Assembly: GCA_900074885.1 (NCBI GenBank)
Contig: FJUW01000008.1
Coordinates: forward strand, 507,561 to 571,560
Direction of reading: 5' to 3'
From: Rhynchosporium graminicola
Taxonomy: Eukaryota > Ascomycota > Leotiomycetes > Helotiales > Ploettnerulaceae
Length of the DNA stretch: 64,000 bases
Shown: one piece after another, positions 36,557 to 48,771 of the stretch
Numbering within the stretch: position 1 is the first letter of the stretch
Layout: each line of letters begins with the position of its first letter
Notes under the pieces: generated by a model
Database searches by the model: none
Told to the model about the DNA's origin: nothing
The model's input: only the letters and a program-made list of their open reading frames with translations
Made by a program: the position numbers and the translations under genes

Positions 36557-39500
36557 ATGTTGCCCTCAGCACGAGCTGGTCGATCGATTAGACCATGTGC
36601 AAGCTTTGTAAGGCTTGCAAAGCATCGGGCGCATCGTCCTCAGGGCATTACACGAATCGGGGTACAATGGAACTTCTATGCGACAGAGGCAGCCAGGGCC
36701 AAAGAATGCAATACCGCAGCATCTGCGTGCCTTTCGAGTAAGATCTCGCGCCCTCTCTCAGCACGCAAGAACACGCTCTAAATATATCACAGGGCCTGCA
36801 GATGCACGATATAATGAAATAGGGGTCCAGCAAGTAAGCAGCCATGTCTACTCGCAACTATTTCCCGAGAATGTTATGCCCCCTCCGAAGGAACTGGTTG
36901 AGCTTTCAAGGGACCATCTACAGCGGCATGAGTTACTAGGAAAGAACACAGACAACTCGCCACCGATATCGTTCGATCTTCCCGAGCTTCAAGGCAGTAC
37001 CCTCGATGAGCACTTTTACAAGTTGGGCATGGATGCTGCGGAACCATATCTTTCCAAAGCCAAACAGTTCACACGATCGAATGGTCCGCCAAAGCCGAGG
37101 AAATGGGTACAGCGGAGTGGATGGACGAAGTATTATCCGGATGGAAGATCGGAGCAAGTGGATGCACCTCAAGAGGACATGCTATGTTTTGATACAGAGG
37201 TTATGTGGAAGGAGAGCTCTTTCGCAGTAATGGCATGCGCTGTCAGTCCTACGAATTGGTATGCTTGGCTATCTCCATGGCTGTTGGGGGAAACGGAAAA
37301 TGATCGTCACCTCATACCTTTGGGAGATCCCACACAGCCTCGGATTATCGTGGGACACAATATTGGTTACGACCGAGCCCGGATAGCGGAGGAGTACGAT
37401 ATAAAGCAATCGAAGAACAGTTTTCTTGATACCATGTCTTTACATGTGGCTGTGAATGGAATGTGTTCTCGCCAGAGGCCGACATGGATGAAGCATAGAA
37501 AAAACCGGGAGCTAAGGGACAAAATTGCTGGGGAAACCGATAATGCTGAATTAGCGACTCTGCTTGGGAATAAGGCATTAACAGAGGAAGAGGAGGAATT
37601 ATGGGTTGGGAGAAGTTCGGTCAATTCGTTGCGGGATGTGGCAAAGTTCCACCTAGACATTTCAATCGACAAAGCGCAAAGGGATGCATTCGGAGAACTG
37701 GACCGAGGAGGAATTAGGTCTAAGCTTGATGAGCTGTTGGATTACTGCGCAGCAGATGTCGATGTCACGCATCGTGTGTACAGGATTGTGTTCCCAAATT
37801 TTCTGGAGACTTGCCCACATCCCGTGAGCTTTGCTGCTCTACGGCATTTGTCTTCCGTTATTCTACCCGTAGATAAGTCTTGGGAGTCATATATAGCAAA
37901 TGCGGAAGCGACTTACCACAAGTTGTCCGATGCTGTGCAGGAGAGGCTGATTGGCCTCACCGACAAAGCACTTGAGATCAAGGGCGATAGTGAAAAGTGG
38001 AGTAATGACCCATGGCTGCGACAACTGGACTGGTCAGGACAGGCAATCAAGATGGTCAAGGGGAAAAAGAAGAACGATCCTCCCCGACCTGCTGCTCGAC
38101 AGAAGATGCCAGGAATGCCGCAATGGTACAAAGATCTCTTCGTCAAGACGAATGGTCCAATCGGTCTATCCGTTCGAACTCGTATTGCACCTTTACTTTT
38201 ACGCCTAGCATGGGATGGCAATCCTTTGGTCTGGTCGGACAAATATGGATGGACGTTCAGAGTATCCCTTGAAGAAGCTCACAAATATATTACTGCGCAA
38301 ATGCAGGAGTGTGCGGCTTTCGATGAGAAAGATATGGCTTTGCGGGACGACATGTCCGGCCGGTATTTCAAACTTCCTCACAAAGACGGACCTACTGCGC
38401 GCTGTGCCAATCCGATGGCAAAGAGCTATATGCCATATTTCGAGAAGGGCATTCTCTCATCAGAATTTGCATATGCAAAGGAAGCACTGGAAATGAATGC
38501 TTCCTGCTCATACTGGATTAGTGCCCGGGACAGAATCATGTCCCAGATGGTAGTCTACGAGAGCGATGGCGCAAAAGGCACTGAGTGGGTTGAATCAAGT
38601 TCCGAAACTGGTTACATCTTGCCTCAGGTCATTCCTATGGGAACTGTCACCAGACGAGCAGTTGAAAATACATGGCTCACAGCCAGTAATGCTAAGAAGA
38701 ATCGAGTGGGCTCCGAGCTGAAGTCAATGGTCAGAGCGCCTCCAGGATACTGCTTCGTTGGGGCTGATGTTGACTCCGAGGAACTTTGGATTGCTAGTCT
38801 GATTGGTGACGCACAATTCAAGCTACACGGAGGGAATGCTGTAGGTTTTATGACGCTTGAGGGTACTAAGGCTGCCGGAACCGACTTGCACTCACGGACA
38901 GCTGGAATACTTGGTATCACCAGAAACGATGCGAAAGTTTTCAACTATGGACGTATTTACGGTGCAGGTCTGAAGTTCGCCTCGACTCTCCTTCGACAGT
39001 TCAATCCAGGACTTTCCGAAGCCGAGACGACTAAAGTCGCTTCAAATCTCTACAAGGCCACCAAAGGCTCTAAGACGAACCGGAAGGCTCTGCACAAGAA
39101 GGCATTCTGGCGTGGTGGGACTGAAAGTTTCGTTTTCAACAAACTTGAGGAATTTGCCGAGCAAGAGCGGCCTCGTACGCCAGTCCTTGGAGCTGGTATT
39201 ACCGAAGCATTGATGAGTCGATTCGTCAACCAAGGAGGCTTCATGACCTCAAGAATCAATTGGGCCATTCAATCATCAGGTGTCGATTATCTTCATCTCA
39301 TCATCATTGCAATGGACTATCTCATCCGCCGTTACAATATCGATGCACGGCTCGCGATTACGGTACACGATGAAATCCGATATATTGTAAGCGAGAAGGA
39401 TAAATACAGAGCAGCAATGGCCCTTCAAGTCTCCAATGTCTGGACTCGCTCCATGTTTTCCCAACAAGTCGGCATCAACGACCTACCACAATCATGTGCC

Positions 39501-40082
39501 TATTTCTCAGCTGTTGACATCGACCACGTGCTCCGAAAAGAAGTCGATATGGACTGCATAACGCCCTCTCATCACGAGAAAATTCCTCATGGCGAATCAG
39601 TCGATATCACTACTCTCCTCACCAAACCAAACTCCTACCTCGATCCTTCCATTATATCAACCGACCCACCAAACCCCTCCTCCATCCAATACACGCACCG
39701 CACACCTGTAATGGAAACTCTCTCCTCCAATACCGACATTTCTTTTCTCAAGGCCCAAATCACAGCCGACGACAAAGAATTGCGCGAAATTTTGAAGGAC
39801 CAACGCAAAACTTCGGAGTCTGACTCCCGTCCTGTAGCCCCCAAAAAGCGCGCTTCTACCAGTGGTGTCGACAAAGAGAAGAAGACGCGAAATATCCTAC
39901 CGTATCAGAATCACGCTCATTTAATCGAGGATACCAAATCAGTGAGTGATTTACTGGGAAATGATTTCAGGAACAGCTTCCAGAATAGTGGATTTCAACA
40001 AAGTCAACAGAGCGGTGGGAAGAAGAGCTGGGGGTGGGATCGACCGAGCACTCTGAGGGCGAGACCGTCTACGCGATGGTAG
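36557..40082 (+). CDS. mip1: Mitochondrial DNA polymerase gamma
   Basis: Two exons, 36557..36737 and 36793..40082, with a 55-bp intron (GTAAGA...CACAG); 1156 residues. MIP1 is the family-A polymerase that replicates mtDNA. The first exon encodes a basic, Arg/Ala-rich presequence (MLPSARAGRSIRPCASFVRL) and joins in frame to ADARYNEIGVQQ, the conserved start of the mature protein. The 3'-5' exonuclease motif I is CFDTEV (Asp194, Glu196), with IIVGHNIGYDRARI and YCAADVDVTHRVY as later exonuclease motifs. Polymerase motif A is GADVDSEELWIASLIGD, motif B is RNDAKVFNYGRIYGAG, and motif C is TVHDEIRYIV with HDE near 919-921. The C-terminal 150 residues are low-complexity, as in other fungal enzymes. 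Everything needed for activity is present. Confidence 0.93.
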
Positions 40083-42336
40083 AGTTTCTTCACTGCTTTT
40101 GAAATCGACGTGAAGAGTGCCATACTTTACATTAGCTTTAATTTTTTTTGATCATGTTTGTATGAGGGACGATGCACGGCTGGCTCTTCGTGCGCTCCTG
40201 TTACTGTTGTACTGTTGTATAATAATGGGTGGAGGTTCGCAGCTGACTGTTGGGCGGCTGTTCTCGGCAGGGTTAGGGTTCAGTGTTCCGCGTATGAAAT
40301 CGGTTCGGAGGATATGAGCTTTGTAAAGGATGGCGCTGACGGATTCTGCTCGCTTGCTTGCACAAGTGTATTTATGTATTGCAGATGTATGGATATCTAG
40401 TGCTCGATAGGGCAGATAGGAAAATATCGAAATAAAGACATTGAAAAATGCCATATTATGACTGCCTTGCTTATGCCTGGATTTTGCTTTGATTGATAGG
40501 CTCTCTCTAGGGTGACCTCACTATTTATTATGCATATCTTGATTCAGCGGTTACGTCTCAGATCTGTCTCTTGTGTTATCGTCGGTTACATGCCTTAGCC
40601 GCGATGCGTCACATCAACGGAACATCTAGCCTCGGGATACTCACACTAGACATTATTTCTATGGTTTTAGTCACAACTCTACTCAAGCCGTTATGCCGAC
40701 TGTACGTCGCCAACTGGTGTCTTTTCCGACACCTCACTCTCTTGGTCAGACTTTACAGGTGCGCCCGAACCAATTGGCCAATGCTACCAATCGAGCTTAG
40801 GACAGGACTCTGAGCGTAACTCGCAAGCTCAACACCCCCAACCCCTGACTGAATGAGCCTGCACCAGAGAAGCCTCGAGGACGAAATGTAACCTTCTACC
40901 ATCTATCCTGGAGAAGAAGTTTGGTCAGGTACGGCGTACTCGTCGTCGGAATCCTGACCATATCGTACTACTCGTATTATCTGGAGCAGGTCCCGGACGA
41001 AGATGCGAGCATGAGGTTTATATTTATTTCGCAGGATGCTATTGGGAAGATGTGCACTACTTGGAATATTTTCATGAGGCAGACATCTATGAATCAGCTG
41101 AGTGGTCTCGAAGATGAGAGGACCAGGAGGTATCACATAATTATGGGCGGCATCATTAATTCCAATGTAATGGATAGGAACCCCGGAGCTGGGAGAGGGC
41201 AAATGGGCAGTTATGGTTGTTCAGACCTGAAGTGAAGGCCAGGGGGGCAGTTGTTTTCCCCTTCATTGACACGGAAAGCAATACCGCGCCGGATTTTAAA
41301 TTGCTGAACCATGTACCTATACGAAGCTAACAGGAGCGAATCGAATCATGCTAGAAACCGAAACAAGCAAGAGTATTTTCTCGGAAGTCATGCCTGGCAA
41401 GAAAAGCCATTGTATCGACAGGAGACCAGACCTGACATTGCCCTCAGACGAGGAATTTGTGCATCTGATTTGTCACGACATGAAATTGCACATGTAACTA
41501 ATGAAACATCGCCGAGGCACACGGTACATCTGAGGTTTGGAAACGTGAAATAGTACCTTTGAATATTCTCCCTATTGACGCTCGACTGCAAGATATTCGC
41601 TGCCAGGCGGTTATTACCTATAGTGTGGACCGCTTTGCATCCGTCTCCCTCTTGAAAATTTTCACAAAACTGCGCTTTGGGAATCGTGAATTTTAAATTA
41701 GGTACAGCTGATTGAGAGTGTTTCCAGGTGGTATAATTAACGTTGTAAAAGAGAATTGTGAGATTGAGGCGGAGAGACTGGGTATGCGTCTTGTATTCCA
41801 AGCTGGATATGAACCAAGGGTGCGAAAAGAGTGTTAAAACGACTAGAAAATAAGGGGAAAGCAAAAAAGACCGGGTCCCAGGTAGAGTAAGTCGATATAT
41901 GTATAGCCTGTATCATGGGTCTAGCGCTGACTGTAAATTTTAGAGCGTTAATAATGTGCATCTGAGACTTGAGCGGATGAGCCGATATCAGGAGAAGTAG
42001 GAAGGAGCGCGAGGTTCAGCACTTTTGGAGTGATCGAGAGTTCGGATGGATGTATTACAATTAGACAGGAATGGGATACCAGACAGGACGCCCGGGTGCG
42101 GTTTTGATATGGTTGATATGACTCATAGACGACGGCACGAAGAAGGCCAAAACTCCGTGTCCTTGTATTTCATCTATCGCGGACATTATTCTATTCCGAC
42201 GATCATCTCTAGTCAGGTATATCCGTCAGTACTTGCTTAAAGTGTATCTATGCCGTCTTCATATGTCGATTACTTGGAAAGATCCGAACGTATGCAGAAA
42301 TTAAAGTGCTGTCGTAACGAGATGAAAACGGTCTCT
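40083..42336. other. Gene-poor region, 2.2 kb
   Basis: Open frames on both strands (for example 41202..40903 minus, ending QDSDDEYAVPDQTSSPG, and 41864..41388 minus, 158 codons beginning with a signal-like LSPYFLVVLTLFSHPWF) show no family motif. The latter could be a small secreted protein, but I see nothing to confirm it. No RNA genes or repeats recognised. Confidence 0.3.
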
Positions 42337-43630
42337 TCATTTCTGGAATGCCATCACAGCATATCTGAAGGTTCCATTGGCGAACCCTCGTCTCACTGAT
42401 CAGAAGGTTAGCATGTTGAAAAAATCAATATCTCAGGATGAAGATCACGATCAACAAAGAAAACTTGATACTGATCCGATAAAACCGAGTCTTCGATAGG
42501 GGAAAGGAAAATAATCTGTCTTACTCGCTCTGAAAGCTTGCATGAAAGCAAGTCCATCTCTACCTTGTGCAACAGCGAATGCCCAAAGTGCCGGGTTCTG
42601 GATGAGTGTCCATGAGACATCCCTGAGCAAATAGTCAGTATAAGGTGGTTTTGAATATCGTTACGATTGTATGCTTACCAGGTCTTCGAGACTTGTCTAC
42701 TGATGTCGAATGGCTCGGCAAATGTCTTCAGGTCAGCACCATTCGCTAGACGTACGTAGTCTGCTTGGCTGCAAAGTGGCGGCAGGAGCATGCCATCTAG
42801 ATAACGTCAGCTTGGGAGATAACAACAAAATATGACCTGGTGGCATGCCTTCGATTGGAGAGATATCTGCCTTAAATTGCGCCTCCGTCAACTCCTCATC
42901 CTTGAACCAATCCGCCACAACCAGCTTCCCGCCCGGATTAAGCAGCAGCGCCGCATTTTTAAAGAATAATTCCTTATTCGGCAAATGGCTCATGGCCTCT
43001 GAGATCCAGACACAATCGAACTTCTTGACATTTGGCTCCACATTGAAGAAATCGCCCATTTTTTCGGCATCAAGTTCAACGAAGCGGACCGAGCCATCAC
43101 CCAATTTTTCCGGAGTGTCAGCATCACTAGTCTCTGGCTTCTCACCAGCGGCTTCCAAAGTCAACTTCTGAGCGATTTCGACTTGTCGCCCGCTGATTGT
43201 CACACCGACGACGTTACAGCCGTGGATCTTGGCGAGATGGCGAGATGTGCCTCCGATACCGCATCCAACATCGAGAACTGAGCTGCCGACTGGAAGTCCT
43301 GATTTTTCGAGGAGTAGCTCGATCAATTGGACTTGCGCTCTCTCCTTGGTGTCGGAAGGTGTCAGGAAGTAGCCATGATGGATGTGTTCACCCCTGTTGA
43401 ATAAATTCCATTATCAGCTCGTGATTCGTCGAACTACAAATAGGTAAATGTTACCAGAGAGAGTAGTAGTAGTCAGAAGCTAGCTCGTAGTGGTGTCTGA
43501 TTCGGTCTTTTAGAGCGTTGAAGGAGATGAATGGTTCTGGCTCCGGGATGTCATATTTAGCGCTGACGTCGGCTTTTTCGTCCACGATTGACAGTGATTC
43601 TGTAGCTTGGGCTGATACTGGAGCCGCCAT
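42337..43630 (-). CDS. SAM-dependent methyltransferase, tocopherol-MT-like
   Basis: Five exons: 43630..43455, 43393..42837, 42796..42679, 42622..42525 and 42395..42337; introns of 61, 40, 56 and 129 bp; 335 residues. It is a class I methyltransferase moving a methyl group from S-adenosylmethionine to a small molecule. The SAM site is VLDVGCGIGGTSRHLA (about 98-113). Before it, YYYSLWGEHIHHGYF, split by intron 1, is the hallmark of the gamma-tocopherol/sterol/alkaloid methyltransferase group. Later come CVWISEAMSHLPNK, LNPGGKLVVADWF and a C-terminus ending FRYAVMAFQK, reached only with the last two introns removed. The 40-bp intron has a weak donor (GTCATA) but restores a typical sequence. The substrate is unknown; fungi do not make tocopherol. 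No biosynthetic partners adjoin it. Confidence 0.85.
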
Positions 43631-44396
43631 TGGTAGATAGATATACCTGTTATGATTCGTGAAGTGCTGGCGCCAATGGGAAACTATAGAAGAGAATATT
43701 GCCTAGAATCAACCACACAGTCAGGTAGTGGAAAAAAGAAATTTCTGTAAGTGATAGATATTTGTGATGACGGAGACAGATAGAGGAGTGCACCTCCAGC
43801 ATGCCAGGAAGACTAGCGACCCTAAAGAGGGAAGGTTCACCCGGGCGAGCGCATTCTCCCGCTACCAGCCAAGGTGGCACATATTTCCGGGTGTTTTGCC
43901 AACTTCGGCGAACACGAAGTAACCATTCAATACCAATGTTATAAGGTGCAGCAGCAAAACCACCCGAACTGGTCACATAAAATCAACTAACATTTTGTTG
44001 ACCTTGAAAGTCTCAAAGATAAGACTCGCTTCGCCCGGAAACGAATTTGGCTGGCCTCGTGTGAACAGCTTCATGATAGCTTTGGCGAGTGATTCTAGAA
44101 CAATTGCAACATGTCTAGTAAAAAAAGAGAGGGGAGTCGTCGGGTAGCCCATGGGCTGTTCGTTATGCTCTAGCGAGTCCTCACTTGCCGTCCGCAAATT
44201 GACGAGAAACGCAACTTCAAGTAAATACAAGGAATATGGGTATTATGCTTTAAATTCATAGACTCCTGAAAGCTTTGTGTCTATATTTGTACACCAAAAA
44301 TCGATAAGATATAAATATATACATGAATCGCCGTTCAGTCCTCGTGATCAACATCAGGAACTGCGGGGGCAGCAGAAACCCGGAAATATCCAATCT
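43631..44396. other. Intergenic with one dispersed-repeat copy
   Basis: Holds the methyltransferase promoter (right of 43630) and the 3' flank of the cellobiose dehydrogenase. The only recognisable feature is the repeat copy at 43983-44057. Confidence 0.4.
43983..44057. repeat. Dispersed repeat, copy A
   Basis: Matches copy B at 54810-54901: CTAACATTTTGTTGAC is identical in both, and after a gap of about 20 bases in this copy, AAACGAATTTGGCTGGCCT matches AAACGAATTTGACTGGCCT. No coding capacity; origin unknown. Confidence 0.65.
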
Positions 44397-47007
44397 TTAT
44401 TCGCTCTCAAGATTTGTAGTAGCGTTGACATAAGGTGGCGCTGGTTGACTTGGAGTCGTGGTGGAATTCGAAGCGGCCGAAGCACCAAGTGCGATGATTT
44501 TGGCAACAGCGTGCTCGGCAACGACCATGACGATAGCTTGTGTATTTCCGGTTGGGAGATCTGGGTGAATAGAAGCGTCAACAACGAAGATGTTGTCAGT
44601 TCCGAACACCTTGGTGTCAGTATCAACTACAGCTGATCCGTTCTTTGTCTCCCCCATGATAGCAGTACCGACGAAATGGGAACCTGATGCAAAGCTCTTC
44701 TTTGCTACCATTGATGCCCCTGTGAGTTTACTGTCGGATGGCTTGAGAATGGTACTGTTTTTCGCGGCATTTAAAATTTGGTCTATCATAGCTGCAACAG
44801 CAGTCTTATCATCCTCGGTATTCATCCATGGATCGGTGGTGAAGACAGTCGCACCTTGAGCGTTGATACCAAGTGTACCGACGGAGGTCGCTCCATGGGT
44901 AAGGTATAGCTTAATACGGAGCTGTCCTGCGCCTGGAGAATTGCAGGTTCCTTGGAAATACTTCATACCAGAAGTAGTGTTCATTGACGTCCAGAAGTTG
45001 ATGCGCTGCCCGGACTGGACGAGAGGGCCAGATTGCTTGCTGAACAAGTCGATATTAATCTGAGATGGCGAGGTGAAATCTTTAGCAACCATAGAGCTGT
45101 TCGCACTAGAAGTGTTGAACGTCAAGGTGTAGATTGGATGGTCTTTCAGATTCTTTCCAACTGGTAGGTCGATCCAATCTGCTTTATCCGGAAGTGTGAC
45201 ACAAGCAGATCCTGTTTTGACAGTTGTGAGCTGGTCGGCTGGGCCAATGCCGCTGTTGTAGAGAATTCTTGGACTAGACATAGAGCCGGAAGCTAGGATA
45301 ACGCTTCCACCAGTCTTCAATTTGATAATTTGTCGAGCTCCAGTTGATATCTCGACTTCAACACCAGTGGCAGTAGAACCGTTGCGAATGACGCGAACAA
45401 CTTTAGTACTGAGTGTCAATTCAAAATTGGACAAAGCTTTGGCGAGAGGGAGGTATGACTTGACTGGACCAGCTCGAAGCCCATCCTGAATATCCCATGC
45501 GGGGAAGCTGTAAATCTTGGTCTTACGATTGGGCTCTTTGATGGCATCAACTTGAGACCAGCCTAGTGTCTTGAAAAATGTCGAGAAGACCTGGAAAGCC
45601 TAAGAACCTTTAGATTCACCCCGCAATAAAAAGGAAGTATTTCACTTACACCTTGGTCATATCGTTGCTGATCTTTGGATGCCAAAGTCGTTCCGGGGTT
45701 TCGCTTGTATAATTTCGCAGCAGATGCACTGACTTCACTCCACTTCCATCCGGTCGGCCATTTGTCGTTAAAGTCGGCATCTTGAGGGCGTACAAACATC
45801 AAGGCGTTGACCATAGTCCCTCCTCCAAGTAAGCAGCCAGCCATGTTAGCAGTGTCCGTGCAGTATTCGGAAGTGTCAGCAGCCGTAGTGAGGTAATAGG
45901 CCATTGATGGGACGTCGTATTGAGTTACTTTCTCGTTCCACGCGACTGTCGCTTTACCACCACTTGTAAATGTAGAAGCTTGCCCACGTTCAAGAAGGAG
46001 GACTGACTTTCCAGTCTCTGCAAGTCGCTGGGCAGCAATGATACCAGCGGGCCCTGCCCCAGCCACGATGTAGTCGTAAGTTGAGTTTGCTACCTTTGTA
46101 GTAGTGGTGCAAGTCGAATTGGACCCGCCAGACGCGGGTGTGGTCGAATTGCCCGGGAGGGGGGAGGCAGTGGCCATGCTGGCCCTGTACGCAATGTGGA
46201 TTAGCACTTGAACTAAAATTAGATAAAAGATGCCTAGAGAAGAGGATAGGATATGCCTCAGTCATCTTGAGGCTTTAGAGAATATACAAGAAATTCGGCT
46301 TTCCCAATACATACCATTTCGCAAAATTTTGCGAACCCGCGAGGTTTAGTGCAAGGCCAATGGCTCCGTGACCAGCTTCATGGAAAACAAATGTAGCACT
46401 TTCAGCTGATGACGGATTGTTTGGTGCGGTTTTCGAGAAGCTGAATCCAACAGTAATCATCTCGGCGTCGGCCTTGAAACTAAATGCACTTCCCGTGATA
46501 CATCCTTGACAGAGGAAGGTGTAAGACATGTGAGTAGAATTGACAAAGGTGCCATTGGCGATAGGTATCAGGGATATGGAAGCATTGGCGTAAACCACTG
46601 GAGACGTGTAGCCACTTTGGCTTGGTTAGTATGTACACAAATACAACGTTGAAGCTCACGGCTTACCGAGTCTCACGGAGAGATGAAACCACCTTGTTCT
46701 CGTTCGGCCAAGCGACGACGAGCAGACTTCCTACCATCGAGCCTGTAAGACTAAGACCTCCATATCCGGTGGTAATTGGCACAACCTAGAGAAAGTGAGC
46801 ATAAAATTGCACACCTGCTTGTTCTCTGCTTACCATTTGGCCAATGAAATCGGAGCCGACTGGTTTTGGAACTGCCATACCAAAGTAGAATCCAGCGGCA
46901 GCAGTCATGCCTTGGAATGTTATGCCAGTATTAGAATCGACGGACGCAGAGCTTTGCTGAGCCCATGCTCCTGCAGCTAATGCCAACAGGGAAGAAACGC
47001 AACGCAT
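44397..47007 (-). CDS. cdh: Cellobiose dehydrogenase, no CBM
   Basis: Five exons: 47007..46834, 46785..46667, 46614..46315, 46184..45650 and 45599..44397; 776 residues. It is a secreted flavocytochrome that oxidises cellobiose and passes electrons via heme b to lytic polysaccharide monooxygenases. A signal peptide (VSSLLALAAGAWAQ) leads to the AA8 cytochrome domain, whose heme ligands align as Met75 (LTGSMVGSLLVVAW) and His176 (FVFHEAGHG). A Ser/Thr/Gly linker (about 200-225) leads to the AA3_1 GMC dehydrogenase: FAD motif DYIVAGAGPAG, LLGGGTMVNALMFVRP, and catalytic His about 684 (SGSHFVGT) with Asn about 728 (LPTGNTQA). The protein ends after a short Pro/Ser tail, so there is no CBM1; that fits class II enzymes lacking the module. 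Intron 3 (130 bp) is the least certain. All catalytic and heme residues are kept. Confidence 0.9.
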
Positions 47008-48045
47008 TCTAACGGCTTTTCCTGTATCACTTTCGAAGTGAAGATTCTGATATCTCGAGCTGATCAGGTCTTTGTAATTGAAGGTGTAGATGGAGCAACG
47101 CGAATCGAAATGAACGGAAGCAAAGACTAGCTCAGCTATGCCGTCGAGGCTGAAATTAATGAGATTTGATATTGAATCGTGAACAAGATAGAATCCGGCG
47201 AAGAAGAGAAACCAAAAGAGGAAATACACAAACTTTATAAGAAAGTCTCATCAGTAAACTGGGACACCCGCGCATTGTACATACTCATGCTGAGAACCAC
47301 TCTGACGACTTTAATATATATTTTGCTTGCTAGCTTTCAGGAACCAATCCCATCACTTTGCCATCACTTTGATTTGTCTCGGTAGAGAGGAGCCGATTTT
47401 CTGAATAAATTGTTTGGATCCTCTTCCAAGGACATGGTGGGGTATGGATAGACTTTGGAGTGGGTCATGAACAAGCGATAGAATATAGACTTAAATGCGT
47501 TCTAGGCCACGAATGAAGCTGGTGGGGGTTTTCCCGTTGAGAGCTCCCAGCAAGCACGTTTCGAGTAGGCTTTTCGCCAAAGGCAGCTTTACCTCGTTCA
47601 CCGCACTGAGGCTTGAGTAATATATATGCAGCGCCGTCAAACCTGATATGGCCATTCCGGGCGGGGCCGCAACTCTGAGGTTGACAAGTTACTTTCGAAT
47701 AAGAGGGTTGATGCTTGCTGTTTGTTTCGCTTAAATAGTCGGGAGCAGACTAGCTTACAGGTACCTACCTATTAGATGAAAAGCCTTACGGAGTAAACGT
47801 CGGTGATAGTTCGGCAGACGATGGTGAAACATCTCATCGCTCCCAGGGTCAGGTGTTGACTTGAGAGACTTGGTGCAATCGTCAGATCTCGGTACCTTAT
47901 AAGCAAAGGGGTTGCAGGCTCCGGGAATCATGTTTTTGCCGTATATGTAGTATCGTTGCTCGAATACACAAGGTTCCAAGCCCGCATTTCTTCTCCAGGC
48001 AGATCATCACCGCGAACAGAAGCCCGTAATTGCTCATCCGGGACT
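47008..48045. other. Cellobiose dehydrogenase upstream region
   Basis: Should hold the cdh promoter. Two GTGGGG words (near 47437 and 47523) fit the loose CreA/Mig1 site used in carbon repression, but such short words are common by chance. Nothing else recognised. Confidence 0.3.
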
Positions 48046-48378
48046 GCCACAGATGCGGTTCGAGATCAGGTCATACGACACAACCTGAGCTCGGCGGTGT
48101 ATAATAGAGCCTATGTTAATGAAAGGGTGGATTTCGTCACCTACTCTGCTGTCCTCGAGCGATCTTCTGCAGATGGCGCTTTACGGATTCTCACTCATAT
48201 AAGCCTCATATGTGATCCTCGTGCGCTAGTTCACGTGCGGGACAATATTCTTGCAGCTTTATCCTCAGACGTATGTATTTTCGACCTCGAGGAGCAACGG
48301 GCCCGGTCAACAGCTGAAATTTCGATTTGGCGCGCAGCTAACTATGGATTCAGGCTACTGGAACAGCCAATTTCCTAA
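48046..48378 (+). pseudogene. DUF3435 fragment (Starship-captain family)
   Basis: About 95 codons read like an inner or C-terminal part of fungal DUF3435 proteins: DAVRDQVIRHNLSSAVYNRA, YVNERVDF, AVLERSSADG, LTHISLICDPRA and ILAALSSDV occur in the order and spacing I know for the family. DUF3435 proteins are tyrosine recombinases related to those that move Starship giant elements. Only this fragment is readable; the frame is open from 47956 but the preceding 30 codons look unrelated, and it stops at 48376-48378 after an unrelated tail. No start, rest of the recombinase or element ends were found, so this is a relic. The assignment rests on remembered family patterns, not a search. Confidence 0.6.
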
Positions 48379-48529
48379 AATCTGTGTAGTCCCAAACAAG
48401 CCTTTCTACCACTAACCTGTGGTGCGATGGTATAGCCCTTTGCATTGTCCACCTAGAAGAGTGTTGAGTATAGGTAGTGCTAGCAGTACAGTACAGGTTA
48501 TGGTACGGAGTAGCGTATTCAACGTCCTG

Positions 48530-48687
48530 AAGGTACCGGAAGTACCGGAGTTGAATAGCGTACTCACCCAATTTGCTAGTACCGGAAGTACCGGAAGTAC
48601 TGTCGATAGTACGTAAGGTACGTACTTGGATTACCGAAAGTACCGGAAGTACTGTCAATAGTACGTAAGGTACGTACTTGGATTACC
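48530..48687. repeat. 52-bp tandem duplication and AGTACCGGA repeats
   Basis: Two 49-base units with one mismatch lie at 48587-48635 and 48639-48687, a period of 52. Each holds the near-palindrome GTACGTAAGGTACGTAC. A 9-base word AGTACCGGA repeats several times between 48530 and 48600, alongside scattered GTAC words. No coding function is evident. Confidence 0.85.
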
Positions 48688-48771
48688 TGGATTACTGTAC
48701 AGATACCTATATATATAGCTACTTCCTTCCATAGAAATTGAACCTCCATCGAATTCAAATTCAACAAAGAG

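Noticed and set aside
41388..41864. 158-codon minus-strand frame with a signal-like start
   Set aside because: No homology-type motif or splice support; kept only as a remark in the intergenic entry.
42337..47007. A biosynthetic cluster formed by the methyltransferase and the cellobiose dehydrogenase
   Set aside because: The oxidoreductase is a two-domain AA8-AA3_1 enzyme for cellobiose, not a tailoring enzyme, and no backbone synthase, P450 or transporter is nearby.
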